8,281 bases of DNA. Origin: CAZOLI01 sp964580675. Its GTDB lineage: Bacteria; Planctomycetota; MHYJ01; CAYXQY01. The position numbers and the translations under genes were made by a program. Shown here piece by piece: positions 7,087 through 8,281 of the stretch. The notes below the pieces were generated by a model that worked only from the letters and a program-made list of their open reading frames with translations, was not told the DNA's origin and did not search any database. Numbering within the stretch: position 1 is the first letter of the stretch; every line of letters begins with the position of its first letter. The DNA lies in contig CAZOLI010000082.1 in assembly GCA_964580675.1 (NCBI GenBank), forward strand, positions 1 to 8,281. Direction: 5' to 3'.

Positions 7087-7108
7087 ATACGGATTGGATT
7101 ACCGTATT
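7086..7108 (+). terminator. Hairpin at the end of the permease-USP unit
   Basis: AATACGG (7086-7092) and CCGTATT (7102-7108) form a perfect 7-bp stem with a 9-nt loop, beginning on the last base of the USP-like stop codon. No T-tract follows (GGGCG does), so it is not a standard intrinsic terminator. It may stabilise the 3' end or be a pause site. Confidence 0.33.
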
Positions 7109-7244
7109 GGGCGATGACCAAATTTTCTGGAATGAAACACCAGGCGGTCTTCCCGCATCACCCCATTCCAATTCAGCAGAATCGACGACACGCCTGTCCC
7201 TTTCGTGCCGTTCGCTGAATATGATTCAAAGAACGGATCGAACG

Positions 7245-7275
7245 AATAAAAACCCACCGGGACAGGACCTCCGGT
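7245..7275 (-). terminator. Possible terminator of the small paired-histidine membrane protein gene
   Basis: On the minus strand ACCGG (7275-7271), a 10-nt loop and CCGGT (7260-7256) form a short stem, followed after GGG by TTTTTATT (7252-7245). It lies about 76 nt past the stop codon of the minus-strand gene. The stem is only 5 bp, but the T-run is good. Confidence 0.4.
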
Positions 7276-7298
7276 CAACGTATTTAGTGGTCCGTTCC

Positions 7299-7316
7299 AC
7301 CGGAAGCCCTGCCGGT
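7299..7316. repeat. Second ACCGG/CCGGT inverted repeat
   Basis: ACCGG (7299-7303), an 8-nt loop and CCGGT (7312-7316) repeat the arms of the inverted repeat 24 bases to the left. Two hairpins with identical arms in one convergent spacer may be a small repeat family or bidirectional termination structures. CCGG-type words are frequent in this sequence, so chance is possible. Confidence 0.3.
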
Positions 7317-7350
7317 TTCGCGGAAGGAGACGGAGAAGACAAACTCCGGT

Positions 7351-7704
7351 TCAGAAGTTGGGATACGTCAGGTCGAACTCCGGAGATCCCGTAAGAGGCC
7401 AGAGGACAAGAAAGTGATGGATCAGGTCGGAGAAAACCAGTCCCGCTCCCATGACAATAAACAGGTCTTCGAAGAAAATGGGGAGGTTCGGAACCAGCAC
7501 AAAACCAAAGAGAAAAAGACCGAGATACAGATGATGAATGCGTATCCCCCCGGTCAGCTTCGCAATAAACAGCGTGTTCTCCGCGGACCGGTACCCCCAT
7601 ACAAAGCGGAGGATAATAGTCAGGATCTCAATCAGGATGGTCAGACCGATGGAGAGAACGATAAGCATCTCAACCCGTGAAAGAATCCCGAAAAACTTCC
7701 CCAT
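7351..7704 (-). CDS. Small integral membrane protein with paired-histidine motifs, function unknown
   Basis: The 117-aa product is not assigned to a named family. It has about three hydrophobic segments: roughly 9-34, 59-78 and 81-103. Two histidine pairs lie near membrane boundaries: HHLYLG at 57-62 and DLIHHF at 94-99, the latter followed by LVLWPLTG and PEFD (108-111). The polar, patterned motifs suggest a real conserved family and possibly a metal, haem or phosphate-lipid site; that is speculation. ATG 7704 is preferred; the frame also has a TTG two codons upstream. No Shine-Dalgarno sequence is seen. A 5-bp inverted repeat (7711-7725) lies in the leader, a TATAAT box at 7766-7761 could be its -10, and a terminator-like hairpin follows at 7245-7275. 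It diverges from the PGPGW protein gene. Confidence 0.75.
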   Translation of the reverse strand: MGKFFGILSRVEMLIVLSIGLTILIEILTIILRFVWGYRSAENTLFIAKLTGGIRIHHLYLGLFLFGFVLVPNLPIFFEDLFIVMGAGLVFSDLIHHFLVLWPLTGSPEFDLTYPNF

Positions 7705-7710
7705 CGCCAA

Positions 7711-7725
7711 ATCCGATAACCGGAT
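7711..7725 (-). promoter_or_regulatory. Inverted repeat in the leader of the small membrane protein gene
   Basis: ATCCG (7711-7715), a 5-nt spacer and CGGAT (7721-7725) form an inverted repeat starting 6 bases upstream of the ATG at 7704. It could be an operator half-site pair, or an mRNA hairpin affecting initiation. At 5 bp per arm, it could also be chance. Confidence 0.25.
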
Positions 7726-7747
7726 GTCTAATTACCGTCCCGAACTT

Positions 7748-7766
7748 TATAATAAATTTTATTATA
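7748..7766. promoter_or_regulatory. Symmetric AT palindrome with opposed TATAAT boxes, likely divergent promoter
   Basis: TATAATAAATTTTATTATA is a perfect inverted repeat with 9-bp arms around one central base. It contains TATAAT in plus orientation (7748-7753) and again in minus orientation (7766-7761), each a full consensus -10. The plus copy would serve the PGPGW gene (ATG 7849, leader about 90 nt) and the minus copy the small membrane protein gene (ATG 7704, leader about 50 nt). The -35 positions are poor: TGTCTA at 7725-7730 for plus and TGGCAA at 7789-7784 for minus. Divergent initiation from symmetric -10 elements is a known bacterial phenomenon. An AT-rich operator is the alternative. 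Confidence 0.5.
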
Positions 7767-7819
7767 CTGTATTCAGAACTCGTTTGCCACTCATAAAAGC
7801 AGATTTCGACCAGAAATTG

Positions 7820-7831
7820 CGGTTTTAACCG
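7820..7831 (+). promoter_or_regulatory. Short inverted repeat in the PGPGW gene leader
   Basis: CGGTT-TT-AACCG is a 12-bp inverted repeat 17 bases before the ATG at 7849. Its arms equal those of the hairpin at the permease start (CGGTT...AACCG at 5020-5033). With a 2-nt centre it cannot form a normal RNA hairpin, so a DNA-binding site is the more natural reading, if it is meaningful at all. Confidence 0.22.
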
Positions 7832-7848
7832 GGGTTACGAAACATCTT

Positions 7849-8277
7849 ATGGACGTCGGTGCCCTCCTCCGAACATTGCGCCAATCCCACCTCTTCTGGT
7901 GGATCACGGCGGCCTCGGTTGTCATGTTCCTTGTGATCGGGATCGCCACGGTCTGGATTGTTGTTCGGCTCCCGGTGGATTACTTTCAGACCGAACGTCC
8001 TCACCTGATCGAACGGCTGCGCAAGAGCTCCATCTCTTTTGGCCTCCTTCTGGTTCTTAAAAACATTCTGGCGCTCTTCTTCCTCGTGGCGGGCATCCTG
8101 ATGCTCGTGCTGCCGGGACAGGGATGGCTGTCGATCCTCATCTCTTTTATTCTGATGGACTTCCCGTACAAGAAACAGGTGGAGGGATGGATCATCAGGC
8201 GGAAGCCGATCGGCGCAATGGTGAACTGGATTCGGCGGATGTGGGGTTGCCCGAAACTACAGCTGGACGAAGGATGA
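7849..8277 (+). CDS. PGPGW-type putative transmembrane protein
   Basis: The 142-aa product has an N-terminal hydrophobic segment (about 15-40), an amphipathic charged stretch (46-60), then two adjacent segments (62-83 and 84-105) joined around LPGQGW (88-93). This corresponds to the LPGPGW turn of the PGPGW family (a putative transmembrane domain of unknown function), here with Q replacing the second proline. The tail (107-142) is basic with RR at 117-118 and 129-130, consistent with a cytoplasmic C-terminus. Function of the family is not established. ATG 7849 is the first start of the frame and has no clear Shine-Dalgarno sequence. Only four bases follow the stop codon, so what lies downstream is unseen. 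Confidence 0.85.
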   Translation: MDVGALLRTLRQSHLFWWITAASVVMFLVIGIATVWIVVRLPVDYFQTERPHLIERLRKSSISFGLLLVLKNILALFFLVAGILMLVLPGQGWLSILISFILMDFPYKKQVEGWIIRRKPIGAMVNWIRRMWGCPKLQLDEG

Positions 8278-8281
8278 ACCG

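Larger units (their letters stand above)
7109..7350. other. Convergent intergenic spacer without a supported gene
   Basis: The stretch lies between the USP-like gene (+) and the small membrane protein gene (-). No reading frame here has convincing protein character. It holds two short GC-rich inverted repeats with ACCGG/CCGGT arms (7256-7275 and 7299-7316), of which the first has a T-tract in minus orientation. Confidence 0.5.

Noticed and set aside
7226..7600. Minus-strand frame overlapping the small membrane protein and the convergent spacer
   Set aside because: It is rich in R, S, P and C without hydrophobic or motif pattern; the alternative frame at 7351-7704 has clear membrane segments and patterned histidine motifs.
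7414..7828. Plus-strand frames antisense to the small membrane protein
   Set aside because: They are Q/N/K/R-rich shadow translations of a hydrophobic minus-strand gene; they also run through the divergent promoter region.
1..8281. CRISPR arrays, tRNA or rRNA genes, insertion sequences, integrase or att-like direct repeats
   Set aside because: I read both strands for regularly spaced repeats, tRNA-like cloverleaf segments and transposase motifs and found none. The gap could conceal one.

Overview
This 8.3 kb window is bacterial chromosomal DNA of moderately high GC, by eye in the low-to-mid 50s percent. It carries seven confidently called protein genes. I see no phage, transposon, CRISPR or RNA genes. 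Almost no start codon has a recognisable Shine-Dalgarno sequence. Together with a secreted M1 peptidase carrying HEAT repeats, this loosely suggests the Bacteroidota/Rhodothermota/Balneolota area, but several promoters look sigma-70-like and the placement is a guess.

Layout, left to right. Positions 1-272 are a leader with no confident gene. Positions 273-2849 (+) encode a secreted M1 zinc aminopeptidase with a HEAT-repeat domain and a lysine-rich coiled-coil tail. After a small hairpin comes 2928-3383 (+), a single-domain universal stress protein (USP) with an acidic tail. A run of exactly 100 N (3426-3525) is a scaffold gap, so adjacency of the left and right halves rests on scaffolding. 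The remainder of 3384-3835 has no confident gene, only a terminator-like hairpin. Positions 3836-4870 (-) encode an AI-2E/PerM-family membrane transporter with a non-ATG start and a good sigma-70-like promoter. Diverging from it, 5034-6371 (+) encodes an APC-superfamily amino acid permease. It overlaps by 8 bp a gene for a degenerate two-domain USP-like protein (6364-7086, +). A 264-bp convergent spacer with GC-rich hairpins follows. Then comes a small membrane protein with paired-histidine motifs (7351-7704, -), divergent from a PGPGW-type membrane protein (7849-8277, +). The spacer between these two holds a 19-bp AT palindrome with TATAAT on both strands.

How the genes may work together: most are envelope proteins (permease, PerM-type transporter, two small membrane proteins, exported peptidase), interleaved with two USP genes. 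The clearest functional unit is permease plus tandem USP, translated from overlapping frames. By analogy with known transporter-USP fusions and neighbours, the degenerate USP protein probably regulates the permease. The window looks like ordinary chromosomal housekeeping and stress content. The parts most worth a second look are the permease-USP unit, the symmetric divergent promoter, the orphan paired-histidine membrane protein, and whatever the gap hides.
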